Part shown: piece by piece, positions 39,301-49,859 of the stretch
How positions within the stretch are numbered: position 1 is the stretch's first letter
Layout of the letters: each line of letters begins with the position of its first letter
Assembly (NCBI GenBank): GCA_910589415.1
Contig: OU342637.1
Coordinates: 31,464,162-31,528,161 of the forward strand
Length of the DNA stretch: 64,000 bases
Source: Malachius bipustulatus
Lineage: Eukaryota; Arthropoda; Insecta; Coleoptera; Melyridae
Direction of reading: 5' to 3'
Program-made: the position numbers and the translations under genes
Notes under the pieces: model-generated
What the model saw: only the letters and a program-made list of their open reading frames with translations
The model's database searches: none
What the model was told of the DNA's origin: nothing

Positions 39301-42300
39301 CCCAAATTTCCCCTTAAAATGGCAAATTTTCCTATTTTTTCCCAATTAATTTTGTAGATTGGCAATTTTTTTAACTTGGTCGTGCTTGAAAAGGAAATAA
39401 ACCCGATTTTCTGGTTGTTCGCGCAAAAAATTATTTCCAGATTGTTCCCAGGAACATATTTTCCTACTTTGACGAGAACTTTTTTCTTTTTGTAACAATT
39501 TCCTTCAACTTTAATTAAATAAATAGACAATTTTTATAAATAAATAGAGAAAAATCAAAATAAACTTTTGAAAAAAAAAACAAACCAGAGATTTAGATAG
39601 GTACCCAACTATTGTAACTAAAGTGATTGAAGATTGAACCCCATTTTACATACCTACAGTTACTTACTATGTACTTTAATGGAACTAACAGCGGGTATTA
39701 TAAAGCTTCATTAAGTTAACGGGCAGATTTCTGTGGCCATTTCTGAAAAAGGTATCGAGTCAAAGTGGAAATTTTTTAAATTTATCTATACTCGACATGA
39801 AAGTAATAATTACAAAAATGTTAATAAAAGTCATTTGACGTCGATATTGGCTTCAAAAACGAGCACAGAAATCTGCCCGTTGGCCTAATGGGCCATTATA
39901 ATATTGGCTGTAAGTAAAATTGTAACAAAATAAAAAATTAATAATAATTCAGATACAGATCACATTATTTTTAAGCTAATTATTATTATTAGGACATGGG
40001 GAGGATAAATAATTTTAACAATTAATAATTATTAATAAATCTTTAGTTTTTGCATTTGACAACAACAAAAAGAACTACCTACCATAAAAAATTATGATTA
40101 AAAAAAAAATTATTTTAATAAACTGACAAACGACACTCTGTGTGAGGTATTATTATTAAAATAGACAATTAATCGCTCAGAGTTGTTACTTGGCTTGTCC
40201 ATTTCGACATTTACACGTGTGAGAGGCAAAAAACATGTATGACATGTGAGCATCTAGCTGGATAATGAACGCAACAACAAACTGTAGTTCATGTGATAAT
40301 ACAGAATTAAATGAGTCTGAATACCAGTCGATGGTCTGTGTGTAACTAGAAACCTTAGACATGTTTCATAATTATATTTATTACATAATGATTTATATAG
40401 TAATTTATATACAAAAGTGGGGAAAAAATACAAAAACACGTCATGCTAAAGGTTCTAGTCTAGATGAGTAATGAGAGAGAGAGAAGAAGGAGTAGAGGAC
40501 AGACCATAAACTAGTACCAAAACAGCACGCTGCTGGATCAGTGCAAAAGGGCGCTGTTCGATCGCCATGCATTTCACAACATTAACACTTACTATAGTCG
40601 TCAATATTATCGCTATTCTCCAGATAAATTAAAGTGATCTCTTCCATGTAAGGTAGCTCAACCCGATATAATATTTCACCTGTACTATATGGAACACAGA
40701 AAGAAGCCAAAAGAAAAATTCATGTAGTAAATTAAAACGACAATGCAATTTCATTTTCATAGCTAAAGAGAAGAAGCAATATATTACCTTCGGTGTTGGC
40801 GTCTTCTTGCGTGTAGCACAGCATGAAAGCTGCAATAAAACAAACAGATCAGTATCTAATAAGGTAGTCGATTTAGCAGCAAACGTTGTTGCAGCCAGCA
40901 GTCTCTCTCTCCAATTAACTTTTTGTTTTCTTTTTAGGACTTACAAAATGATGGATCCTCTATTTTATAAAACCCTATTCAGAAATTAAGCTCCTCATGA
41001 AACATAGCACAAGGGGTGAATTAAATTATTACAAATAAAGTAAATTTGGTGGAAAACTCCATTGAACCAAAGTTGTAAACCGGAAATTCTCTACAATTTT
41101 AGTTATTTCACTTTTTTTACAAATTTTTCAGATATTTTTGCATTTTAAGCCTAAACTATGCATTTTGGAGATTTAAGACCATTTCAGACCATAACAAAAG
41201 TTGTGAAGAGGAAAATTTCCTACAACTTTGATCTCTTGTTTATTGTATTTCAAAAAAATTAATATATTTGATAGAAGATTATGAAAAAATAAATAAATAT
41301 GCTTTTGCGCCCTCTAGCGGTGAAACTATAATACACTGTAAAACAGTAGAAACCACAATTATTGTAGAAATTTTTCTGCTCTACAATTTTAGTCTAATGG
41401 TATTTTGCACCAAAATGTGTAATTTTGGCCTGAAATCTACGATAGGGCGCAAAAATATATTTTTAAAACTTTTGGCTCCCTCTAGCGGCGAAATTATGAG
41501 GAACTTTCAAAAAATAAGTTATGGAATCTAAAGAAAATTTTCGGCTCTGCAACTTTCATCTGATGGTATTTTTTTCGAAAATGCATAGTTTTGGCTTAAA
41601 AACTAAATTAAGTCATACAAGCATAATTCATTCTTATAAAAACTTTAGCGCCATCTAGCGGCAAAACAATGCAACTTTTGAAAAAAGTTATGGGACCAAA
41701 ACTGTAGGAAATTTTCCTCTCTACAACTTTCGTCTGATAGTATTTTTATCAAAAATGCATAGTTTTGGCTTGAAATCTAAAATAAGTCGTACAAGCCTAA
41801 ATCATATAAAAATGAGTAGAGAAACTTTAGCACCCTCTGGCGGCGAAAGTATGCAAATTTTGAAAAAAATTTAGGGGACCAAAACTATAGGAAATTTTCC
41901 TCTCTACAACTTCCGTCTGATAGTATTTTTCTCTAAAATGCATAGTTTTGGCTTGAAATTTAAAATGGTGCAAGCATAAATCATAAAAAAACGAGTACAA
42001 AACCTTTAGCACCCTCTGGCGGTGAAACTATGCAAATTTTGAAAAAAAGTTAGGGACCAAAATTATATGAAATATTCAGCTCTACAAGTTTCATCTGATA
42101 CTATTTTTCTCCAAAATGGCTTGAAAACTAAAAAAAATCGTACAAGCAGAGTACATATAAAAATTTTAGCGCCCTCTAGCGGCGAAGCTATGCGGCCTTT
42201 GAGAAAAGCTACAGACCAAAATTGTGGGAAATTTTCGTTTCTAGCAATTTTTGTTTGATATTTGTCTCCTAAATGCACATTTTTGCTTATGAGCACTCTA

Positions 42301-44909
42301 GCAAAAAAATTGGAAAATTGCTTGTTTTTCTAATATTTCCTCAGGACCTCAATTTCTGAATAGACCATAAATCAGATATAATAATTCTCATTTTATAAGT
42401 CACAAATTAATGACAAAAAATATAATAGAATCAAACAGCATTATAAATAAATAAACAGATAAATAAGAAACCCACAACAACAGCAAAAACATTTGATATT
42501 ATGTTACATAAGAAAAGAAAATATGAAAATTACACCATTCTAAAATGTTATTATTAGCCAATGCAAAAATCCCTTGCACTCTCACCAAAAAATCATTAAT
42601 AAGGAAACAAACTAAAATAACAAAAAACAGATCATAGAGGTAAAGTTTGACTACATGAGAGAAAAATATAAACATAATGTAATAGTATGTAATAATGTAA
42701 TTAATTAATTACAAATTGTTAAAAGGAATGCGTAATAAAATAAGTATGTAGTAATAACTAATTAATTAATAATTATTATAACAGCACCAAAACTACAACG
42801 CCAAGTCAAAATTGCCCTCTCCAAAAAAGGGATTAGTAGCAAAAACCTACTTTGGTTGTTAGTGAAGAGTACTTACATGAGGGTGATTTTTCAAGATTAT
42901 TGGTTGAGTTATGTATGGAGGGAGTGTCTGAATGTGGAAAAAGAAAAAAATAAAATAACATAAATTTATAAATAACCTGGGAGGGTTTCAAAAACAGTGT
43001 ATTATTGTGGGGTGGGGGGAGAAAAATTAATCAAAATTTGATTGCCACATCTACAATCATCATTCGATTTCAAGATTTTTCAAGTTTTGACATGACAGTG
43101 AAAATTACATCTATCACAATACCAAGACAAAGAAGGGGATATCTACAGAACTGAGAAAGTATCAAATATTATTGTTAAGGGAGAAAAACTTACGTTCTTG
43201 ATCAGATCCGTCTTCAGATTTGTCATCTTTGCTTTTCATGAACGGGAACTTCCTGCTGAAAGAGAAATTCTTCTTCTTCCTATCCAAGGTTGATTGCTGA
43301 AATTCATTCAAATGAATATTACCATTTGGAAGTAAAAAAAATGGGCAGTTACGCCCAAGTATTTGCTCCTGAGAGGAAGCAAATCTCCATAGATCACGGC
43401 ACAACAGCCCGGAATCAATTATGATTTCAACAGAAGTCGGCCGTGAGCGCCTACTTACACACATCAACTAGCCATCATAATTTTATCTTTAAAAAATATA
43501 AAAATAAATTAATAATAAACATTTACCTTATCAAGTGCATTAGGCACGTGTCCCTGGAACTTGACGCTCCTGTCCCTGGCCCTCTGTTTCCTCTCCCATC
43601 TGCGCTTGGATGGTACGATGCCCATCCCCTGTTCGTCGCCCGAAGCGAGCACCCTTCGAGCCTGCCACCATTCATCATCGCTGGCGTTCGTCACGTGGAG
43701 GATGTCGCCGTAATGGAACGCTAGACCGCGACTCGGGAGTCCGTCGTCTTTCATTGGATCGTAGTCGAATAGGGCCCTGTTTTTTAATAATAATTTTTTT
43801 AATTAAATCAATTTAGTTTTTCATCCAAAAAAGACTCCTACCCTACAATAACATCCTGATAAAGGATGATCGTTTGCTTTGTTTTTTTTTCGGTGAAAAA
43901 ATTATTTGGTTTTTATTTTTTTATCATTTGAACCCAATTTTTTGAAAACTAAGCAAGATTTGAACCAATCTACCAAAAAGTTTGACTCACCCTGTATAAC
44001 AAAAAATCCCAATTTCTTGATTTAATTTTTATTTTACCAATTCCTCCAACAACCCCCCCCCCCCAAAAAAAACCACGAGAAAAATAAATTGCAGAAGCAA
44101 AACTCACCGGACATAAAGAGATCTTTTTTGTGATGTTCTGAGTAGGGTCCCCCCCGAAACGGGGTGGGACATTTGCTGTTTCAGATCATGGATTTTCGCC
44201 TCGAACCGATTGTATTCTTCGGGCTTATATTGGACGACTATGGTCACCGCTTGACTGGTACCCTGGAAAACGATTATTACAACGAGATTCCACGATTATT
44301 ATACAGGGCGACCTAAAAGAAACTCGCTCGACTTGTAATTTTTTTTTCTTGCATTCAAGTTTCAAGTTTCTTTATTACAACCGCCCCGTACATCCAAGGG
44401 AGAATTAGAGCCAAACTCTAGTCGATCAACTTACAACTCCTACCTTGAGCGCCTGGGCCGCTTCTTCGTGGGTGGCGCTCCTCAAATTCACCCCGTTAAC
44501 GCTCAATATTTGATCGCCCCTCCTCAGCTCGCCGCACAGGTCCGCCGGCCCTCCGGCCAGGATGAACGATATGAAGATCCCCTCCCCGTCTTCGCCTCCG
44601 ACGATGTTGAAACCCAGGCCGGAGTTGCCCTTCTGCAAGACCACCGTCCGTACTTCCCTGAAAAAAAAACGACAAGCATTATCGATGAGCCTTCCGGGGG
44701 AGGATGGTAAATGATGGAATTTTTCCATGTAACTCAGAGATCAAAGTGTGATTTTCATTGCGGTACCTGAGGATGGGAATCATCGGCTGTGACTCGACCA
44801 CCGTCGGACCGCTCTCGCTTTTTTGAGGGTCATCATTGAGACAATCGCATTGAAACGATAACAAGGAGGAGAGAGAACAACAGGGAGATGTTACCGGTGA
44901 CGCTGACAT
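33258..44909 (-). CDS. dlg1: discs large 1, MAGUK scaffold, PDZ3-SH3-hook-GUK half (13 exons)
   Basis: Gene-level entry; exons follow. Joined minus-strand exons give 558 residues if the ATG at 44909 is used. Order: linker, PDZ3 with [12 protein letters not shown]3 with ALFDYDP and DEWWQARR, hook region with [14 protein letters not shown] and small in-frame exons, GUK with [11 protein letters not shown] to the end VPAKEKL. As in all MAGUKs the GUK P-loop is GPLKDR, so it is a protein-binding, not catalytic, domain. Dlg organises septate junctions, cell polarity with Scribble and Lgl, and synapses; that is family knowledge. PDZ1, PDZ2 and any L27 domain were not found in the window and should lie beyond 64000 for full-length forms. 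Confidence 0.93.
33365..34259 (-). other. dlg1: dlg1 intron without coding signal
   Basis: 895 bp, AT-rich, with a short inverted TACCACGGT...ACCGTGGT pair at about 33839-33875. Nothing else seen. Confidence 0.5.
34260..34351 (-). CDS. dlg1: dlg1 exon: GUK lid helices
   Basis: [20 protein letters not shown] then [10 protein letters not shown]. Acceptor GATTCAG, donor ACAG|GTAAGC. Confidence 0.96.
34352..36522 (-). other. dlg1: dlg1 intron with pogo-like MITE
   Basis: 2.2 kb. Holds the MITE at 35677-36268, an ATACAGGGTGTTG end-like motif at about 35051, and a diverged fragment (about 35540-35600, TAGGAAAATTTCCCTCTCTACAAC) of the CTCF-motif repeat family. Confidence 0.6.
35677..36268. mobile_element. 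pogo/Tigger-like MITE
   Basis: Terminal inverted repeats CAGTGAAAACCGGATATAAC and, on the other end, CAGTGAAAACCGATTATAAC (23 bp with two mismatches), flanked by TA at 35675-35676 and 36269-36270. CAGT-starting ends with TATAACGAC are characteristic of the pogo branch of Tc1/mariner. 592 bp, with internal GGTCGTTATA repeats and no transposase. Confidence 0.87.
36523..36632 (-). CDS. dlg1: dlg1 exon: GUK middle
   Basis: [20 protein letters not shown] then [16 protein letters not shown]. Ends with two bases of the Met codon. Confidence 0.96.
36697..36869 (-). CDS. dlg1: dlg1 exon: GUK, GMP-binding-type region
   Basis: [18 protein letters not shown] and [20 protein letters not shown] to VREVADK. 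Highly conserved among MAGUKs. Ends phase 0 before GTGAGG. Confidence 0.96.
36932..37081 (-). CDS. dlg1: dlg1 exon: start of GUK domain
   Basis: [20 protein letters not shown], then [20 protein letters not shown] and PDKFGSCVP. Acceptor CTTTACAG, donor CTC|GTAAGT. Confidence 0.96.
37082..40592 (-). other. dlg1: 3.5 kb dlg1 intron
   Basis: Very AT-rich; contains the 164-bp inverted-repeat element at 39718-39881. No exon found between the 87-nt hook exon and the GUK start. I see no recognisable gene on the plus strand. Confidence 0.55.
39718..39881. mobile_element. 164-bp MITE-like element
   Basis: AACGGGCAGATTTCTGTG at 39718-39735 is the exact reverse complement of 39864-39881. Flanks differ (TTAAGTT versus GGCCTAAT), so a target duplication is not clear. 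Confidence 0.7.
40593..40679 (-). CDS. dlg1: dlg1 87-nt hook exon
   Basis: Acceptor ATAGTACAG, donor ATA|GTAAGT. Encodes [20 protein letters not shown] then ENSDNIDDY. Multiple of three; in flies a similar exon is alternatively used (from memory). Confidence 0.85.
40788..40829 (-). CDS. dlg1: dlg1 42-nt hook exon
   Basis: Acceptor TTTATTGCAG, donor GAAG|GTAATA. Encodes [14 protein letters not shown], a conserved Dlg hook peptide in insects. Multiple of three. Confidence 0.88.
41030..42260. repeat. ~172-bp tandem array, six units with CTCF-like motif
   Basis: Each unit has GCGCCCTCTAGCGGCGAAAC or a variant (near 41306, 41475, 41647, 41829, 42008, 42168), then TTTGAAAAAAGTTA, AGGAAATTTTCCTCTCTACA and GTCTGAT.GTATTTTT, ending near AAAATGCATAGTTTTGGC. 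Spacing 160-182 bp. It lies in the dlg1 intron between the 42-nt and 51-nt hook exons. Two more copies occur in a uif intron near 23813-23960. Confidence 0.85.
42877..42927 (-). CDS. dlg1: dlg1 51-nt hook exon
   Basis: Acceptor CACATTCAG, donor CAT|GTAAGT. Reads [17 protein letters not shown] between the preceding and next exon in frame. Multiple of three, so likely alternatively spliced. Confidence 0.82.
43194..43296 (-). CDS. dlg1: dlg1 exon: hook region (basic calmodulin-binding-type segment)
   Basis: [20 protein letters not shown] then [14 protein letters not shown]. The [13 protein letters not shown] block is the conserved basic part of the Dlg hook. Confidence 0.95.
43527..43776 (-). 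CDS. dlg1: dlg1 exon: SH3 domain
   Basis: [37 protein letters not shown] and [19 protein letters not shown], then [13 protein letters not shown]. 83 codons plus one base; matches the MAGUK SH3 with its long RT loop. Confidence 0.96.
44108..44262 (-). CDS. dlg1: dlg1 exon: end of PDZ3 and linker to SH3
   Basis: [20 protein letters not shown] ends PDZ3; then [19 protein letters not shown] and QKRSLYVR lead into SH3. Donor CG|GTGAGT. Confidence 0.95.
44444..44657 (-). CDS. dlg1: dlg1 exon: PDZ3 core
   Basis: [20 protein letters not shown], then [15 protein letters not shown] and [13 protein letters not shown], the carboxylate-binding GLGF loop and conserved core of MAGUK PDZ3. Ends AAG before GTAGGA; 71 codons plus one base. 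Confidence 0.95.
44767..44909 (-). CDS. dlg1: dlg1 exon before PDZ3; possible alternative first exon
   Basis: Minus strand; donor CTCAG|GTACCG. The 3' part reads [18 protein letters not shown], leading directly into PDZ3. Its upstream edge is uncertain. An ATG at 44909 in a good insect context (CAACATG) opens the frame [11 protein letters not shown]; alternatively an acceptor at TGTCAG|CG (exon from 44903) or AAAAAAG|CG would make it internal. If the ATG is used, this isoform lacks PDZ1 and PDZ2. Confidence 0.7.
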
Positions 44910-45779
44910 TGTTGAAATGGTCAGGTTTAAGGTAAGGAAGGTGAGGAAGTGATTCAGGTTAATTATTATTCATTCAAACGCGATGATTAATGCGATTTAA
45001 AAGATAGCCAGCTATAAAATCGACAGTTTTAAAGCAAAAAAGACGGATTCTCGTTTATATTAATTATACAGGGAGGGCCAAATTGAATATTAATTTAAAT
45101 TCAGTCATTTCACAAAGTCACAAAAAATAATTATCTCTTAGACCATCACAGTTAAGAAATCAAAGCCGAATCTCAAATTAAGTTTGATTTCTTTACAAAG
45201 CAACCCCCACCCCACCCCCTTTGTTTTCCTCAGATAAGCGATGAGACGTCGAGACGACTGAAACCGTTTTTCTCGTGCCGTCATTTCCATGCATCGCATC
45301 AGGCCACTCACTGTTTTCCAGCGTTTCTCCGATATCGGGATCAGTTTACAATGCATAAGAATTTCCGCAGAACGTCAGCGCCCGTGTACATCTGGATAAA
45401 CTGGACTGATTTTCGGAGGGGCGCCCCACACAAAAGCCAGGAGAGAATAGATAAAAGGGAGCACAATGGAGGGACTTCACAATGAACATCCTCAGATTTC
45501 CGCGGGAATAAGTTGAGCCGAATCCCGCCGAGAGAACGGAACCCGATTACGGTTAAACACAATGACGCCAAGAATTCCAAGAGGAGAGGAATTATTTTAA
45601 AGGGTGATCGTTATTACCTACAATAGAAATCGGTTTAATTATTAAAATCACGAATTCAACTTGGCATTTTCATATTATAGCTCCCTACTACTTCTGGTTG
45701 GGTTTATATTTTTGTAAAAATTTAGTTTTTAATTTTTTTTCAAAATTTTCTTCCAGTGGCAGTTCGTGGCTTGCAAGGT

Positions 45780-46810
45780 TGGTGAAGTGTAGATTCTTCA
45801 CAGGATAAAGGTCCAGTTAAATGAAATTTTGTTATTTTTTGCAATGTCCGGTTAAACAGTCCTGGTGTTAGCTCGAAAAATCGATTTTTGCAAAATCCGC
45901 TCAGTTCGGAAATTCGATTTTTGCTCAAAAGGCAAAGTACGGTCAGCTGTTTTTTTTTTTTAAGTCCGGTTAGCTCTAAAATTCGATTTTTTAAAAATCC
46001 GTCCAGCTTGATTTTCTTTTAATTTTGCAACAAGTCCGGTCAGCTCAAAAAAGCTATTTTTTTCAAAACCAGGTCAGCTCAAAAACTCGATTTTCCCAAA
46101 ACTCCGGTCAGCTTCAATTTTTTTTGCTTTTTTTTTTAATTTCGCAATGTACGATTAAACAAAGTCCGGTCAGCTCGAAAAATCGATTTTTTCAAAAGGC
46201 AAAGTACGGTCAGCTCGTTTTTGGGGGGGGGGGGGAATTCGATTATTTTCAAAAGTTTACTCGACCAAGCTGGTTTTTTTTTTAATTTTTGCAAAAAGTC
46301 CGGTCAGCTTAAAAATGCGATTTTTACCAAAGTCCGGTCAGTTAGAAGGTTCAATTTTCTCAAAACTCCGGCCAGCTTCACTTTTTCTGCTTTTTTTTGC
46401 AATGTTCGATTAGACAAAGCCCGGTCATCTCGAAAATCGATTTTTGCAAAATCCGCTCAGTTCGGAAATTCAATTTTTGCTCAAAAGGCAAAGTATGCCA
46501 GCTGACATTTTTTGCGCAAAGTCCGGCTAGACAAAATGATGATGATGAGCTTTGGGCTGATGAGCCCAAAAATTTGAGCTTTGTCAAACGGGGTTTGTCG
46601 AAACCAAATCTCGCTAAAAAAATAAAATAAATTCGAGTGGTCAAACATAAAAAAAAAAAAATCAGACCAGATCTTCTGAAATATAACCTCAAAAAAAAAA
46701 TTTGAGCTGACCGGACTTTGCTTTTTCAACTAAAATCGACTTCTCGAACTGACCGGACTTTGTCAAACCACATCTCGCAAACAAAATCCGAGCTGACCTG
46801 ACATTGTCAA
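45780..46810. repeat. GTCCGGTCAGCT array with an inverted tail
   Basis: The phrase AAAGTCCGGTCAGCTCGAAA followed by ATCGATTTTT recurs, degenerate, about a dozen times between 45840 and 46530. Copies near 46704, 46745 and 46790 are inverted (GAGCTGACCGGACTTTG). A longer unit (AAAATCCGCTCAGTTCGGAA...AAAAGGCAAAGTA) occurs at about 45892 and 46446. Poly-G run at about 46224. Confidence 0.85.
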
Positions 46811-47379
46811 AATAGACACCACACCTTTACATCACCTATAGTTGTCAGTTAAAAACAGTCGTTCCAATTAAATGAATGACAGAAAACTTTGATAGATTTC
46901 ACCCCTACCATCACTTGAACTTTTTTTTTCAATCCATATTAATTGGTGACCATTTCAAGACAATCATCATTGTCCAATGAGAGTAATAAAGTTCTCTCTC
47001 TAAATGGTCTGGTGTCAGCGAAAGCAGAGAGACATGGATGTTTCGCTGTAATTTGACCTCATCAGCCTGCCATATCAAGAAAGAACCCACTAGGAGATTT
47101 GTTTCATTTGAGATTGCATAATTTTATTTCAATTGCAATTTTAAAAGTAAACAAGTTACAGAAGATTAATTACGAAAATTAATTTCACCCTTAATTCTAA
47201 AAGAAAAAAAGGAAGAACATGATCAATCTGGATCCGGCACCTATCTATATACCTATATGTCTATCTATATATCTATGTATCTATATACCTACTACGTTTA
47301 CTCGGGATCGACTCTTTAAAAAAAGAACTACCGCTATCCACACAAACGGGAGATAAATACGGATGAATCAATTTCGTCG

Positions 47380-47660
47380 ACAGGGCGGTATCGGAGGGGT
47401 TGTTGCGGGGTCCGTGGCGTCCAGCGCCAGCCTCGCCGGATGCGATTAAATAAACCGATTTAAAAATACCAGGAGCGGCCGGCTCGTGCGGTTAGAAGGA
47501 AATTTATGCTTGTCAGTTTCATCCGCCGACGCGCGCTATTTGGGGCCCCCGGTGATTAACTGCGGCGGCTTTTTTCACCCCTAAACAGGTAATTTATGCG
47601 GCGTGTTCTGCGTTAATCCAGCTGGTGCGTTATTAAAAATTCATATAGATCACCTCCCGT
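47380..47660. promoter_or_regulatory. GC-rich island, possible conserved regulatory element
   Basis: A GC-rich patch (GTCCGTGGCGTCCAGCGCC, GGAGCGGCCGGCTCGTGCGG, TGCGGCGGCTTTTTTCACCC) in a very AT-rich region, with no open frame and with homeodomain-type ATTTATG cores. Function is inferred only from composition. Confidence 0.35.
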
Positions 47661-48245
47661 CGATAATTCAGAGGAGAATTTACAATGTCAACCGAGATAT
47701 TTATTTAGGCGGTGGATTAAGAATCTTTTTTTTTCCTTTCATTAATCTTTCGATTATTTAACCCCTCCCCCCACCTGATTATTATCCCTTTTAATCTTAT
47801 TATTGATTGAGACATCAAAAATCTTAAATTGTAAGATCATCAACCAGAAGCACTAGAGCTGAAGAATGGAGACGTGGAGACTACATCAAAGCAGGTAACA
47901 AGACATGCAACTGTTGTACAAAGGGCAGTCACCTGCACGTTCTTGTACGTGTAGGTGTAGTATAACATGAAACCCTTTACACAATCATGACGTGTATCTA
48001 ACCCAAACCCAAAGAATGACATATGTTACCACCAGGACGAGCATCATCACCATACCAAAGGAAGGGGATTTCATTCAAGCTCCTTTGAGCCATCAGAAAC
48101 CTTTTAGGTATAGGTACATACAACATCAAGATGCAAAACGGGGATGAGAGAACGTTCACGTCAGGCACAGGTAGCGGACCTTCTTATTAATTCTTCAGAC
48201 ATTTCCTGAACGGAGGGGGGTACATATACAGGGTGGGTGGTTGCC

Positions 48246-48459
48246 ACGGGGGACGAAGACTTACATGTTCCTGCATTCTCTGAGCCGGCGTCACCTGGCC
48301 GGCGAGTCCCTGGGCGACCCGACGCTCCTGTACGGCGGCGGAGACCACGGGCACGACGCCATGCCCGCTCGGAATTAACGGGAGCGGCGATCTGCCGAGG
48401 GCCGTCGCGGCGCCTGATTTATGAGGCGCAAGCGTCCCCGACAGACATCGACACGACAC
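48246..48459 (-). CDS. candidate GC-rich coding exon, unassigned
   Basis: Minus strand, ends ACAT before a strong GTAAGT donor at 48265-48260 (exon edge 48266). One frame reads SPLPLIPSGHGVVPVVSAAV then QERRVAQGLAGQ, the other CPWSPPPYRSVGSPRDSPA, a Pro-rich linker-like stretch ending at CAG|GTGACG. Either could be a dlg1 linker or 5' exon; the Pro-rich frame fits the phase of one possible acceptor of the 44767 exon, the first frame does not. Codon-like GC bias and donor are real; the product is unknown. Confidence 0.35.
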
Positions 48460-49859
48460 GGACGGTGGGCGCTGATGCGATCGAAGGGAACGCGTGCAGG
48501 CAGGTAGGGTGAGTATAATAGTAAATTGAGTTTGGGATTTTATTATTATACGAACAAGAAGTGTCCCCGTATGCGCGTCGATATTGATGAAATTTCGCTG
48601 GAAATATGATAGAGAGAGAGTTGGAGTTGGGCGGTGCGGGAATTGTAAAGTGAGACTTTATAATTGAATCAGCGCAATGGACCGGTGGAAGTGGTCTCTG
48701 TCCTTTGTACGTGTCATGTACCTACTCCGACTCTGCAGGTATTGGGTCGGAAACTACATTTGATTGACAATGTGAAATTCTCTATCTCCATATGAAACTT
48801 GATTATTCATTAAACTTTTTTCAATGCCCCGTTATTTCTAAGGCCAAACGCTCTCTACATACATATACAGGGTGAGACTACATTCTGAAACAAAAGGGGT
48901 AATTCTGAGGTAGTTTTAAAGAGAAAAAGTTTCTCTTTCGGTTTTTTATACTATTCGGGAGAATACAGAAATCTTAGGCGAGATGTTATCACAGAGGAGG
49001 AACGAGGAATAGTTATAATGGGCTCATCTCGCGAGGAGTACCCCACGTCCATTAATGACTACCCTTTCTCAGCACAAAGAGCACAGCCTGCGCCTGGGAC
49101 GCTTTAAAACGACGCCATAATTTCATCAAATACGCAATTTAGCGAATTAATATCTGCAAAAAATTAAAAGTAGCAGATGCTAGCAGGCTGTTTTAGGGAA
49201 TTGACCTAGTCAGCCATCTATAGCTCATCCCCCTCTTTCCAGAGGTCCCGAGTATTGATCGGGATTTCTTCTCAAACGAAGAAGATGAATTGACTCTTCT
49301 TGGTACCTGTCTTATCCTCTCCAATACGAAACTCGGGTATTGATCGGGATTCAGATTGGACTAAAGTGAAAGAGCGGTATTGTAACGTTCTTTCGCCGCA
49401 TCTTTTTGCTCTACTGCTAGTTCAATTCGAACGAGGACTCAGGTGGTGTGAAGAATTGATTCGCATCCCTGATCCAATTATTCTGACTTAGTATAGCATA
49501 CCCCCTTGGCCGCCTAATACACTAGCACTAGAGGTATTGACTCAGTGAACTAGATGGGCAAACAAAAGTCGGCATCCGATATTTCAAACGAGTAGTGATC
49601 GTTCGTAATACGGTGAATTACCGTCCCTAGCGTGTATATAAATAGAAAATAATTCTTTATAAGCCTTTAAGTTTATAAGTAAGTGACTACATACATACTT
49701 GGAATAAGTATAAATAAATGCAAGGACAGAATGTAAAAAAAAAAACAATTACAACGAAATCTTCAACAAAAACTCGTTTCAATACACAAAAAGCAATTAA
49801 TTAACTTTTCAATTCAGAACTAAAATTAATTTGTTGTTTGTTAATTTGCATTCCACGAC

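Noticed and set aside
45341..45580. Minus-strand 79-codon frame with hydrophobic stretches
   Set aside because: Tested as a possible dlg1 5' exon; no PDZ or L27 pattern and no phase-compatible donor.
48237..48512. Plus-strand Arg-rich frame in the GC-rich block
   Set aside because: Composition artefact of GC-rich DNA; the consensus donor supports the minus strand instead.
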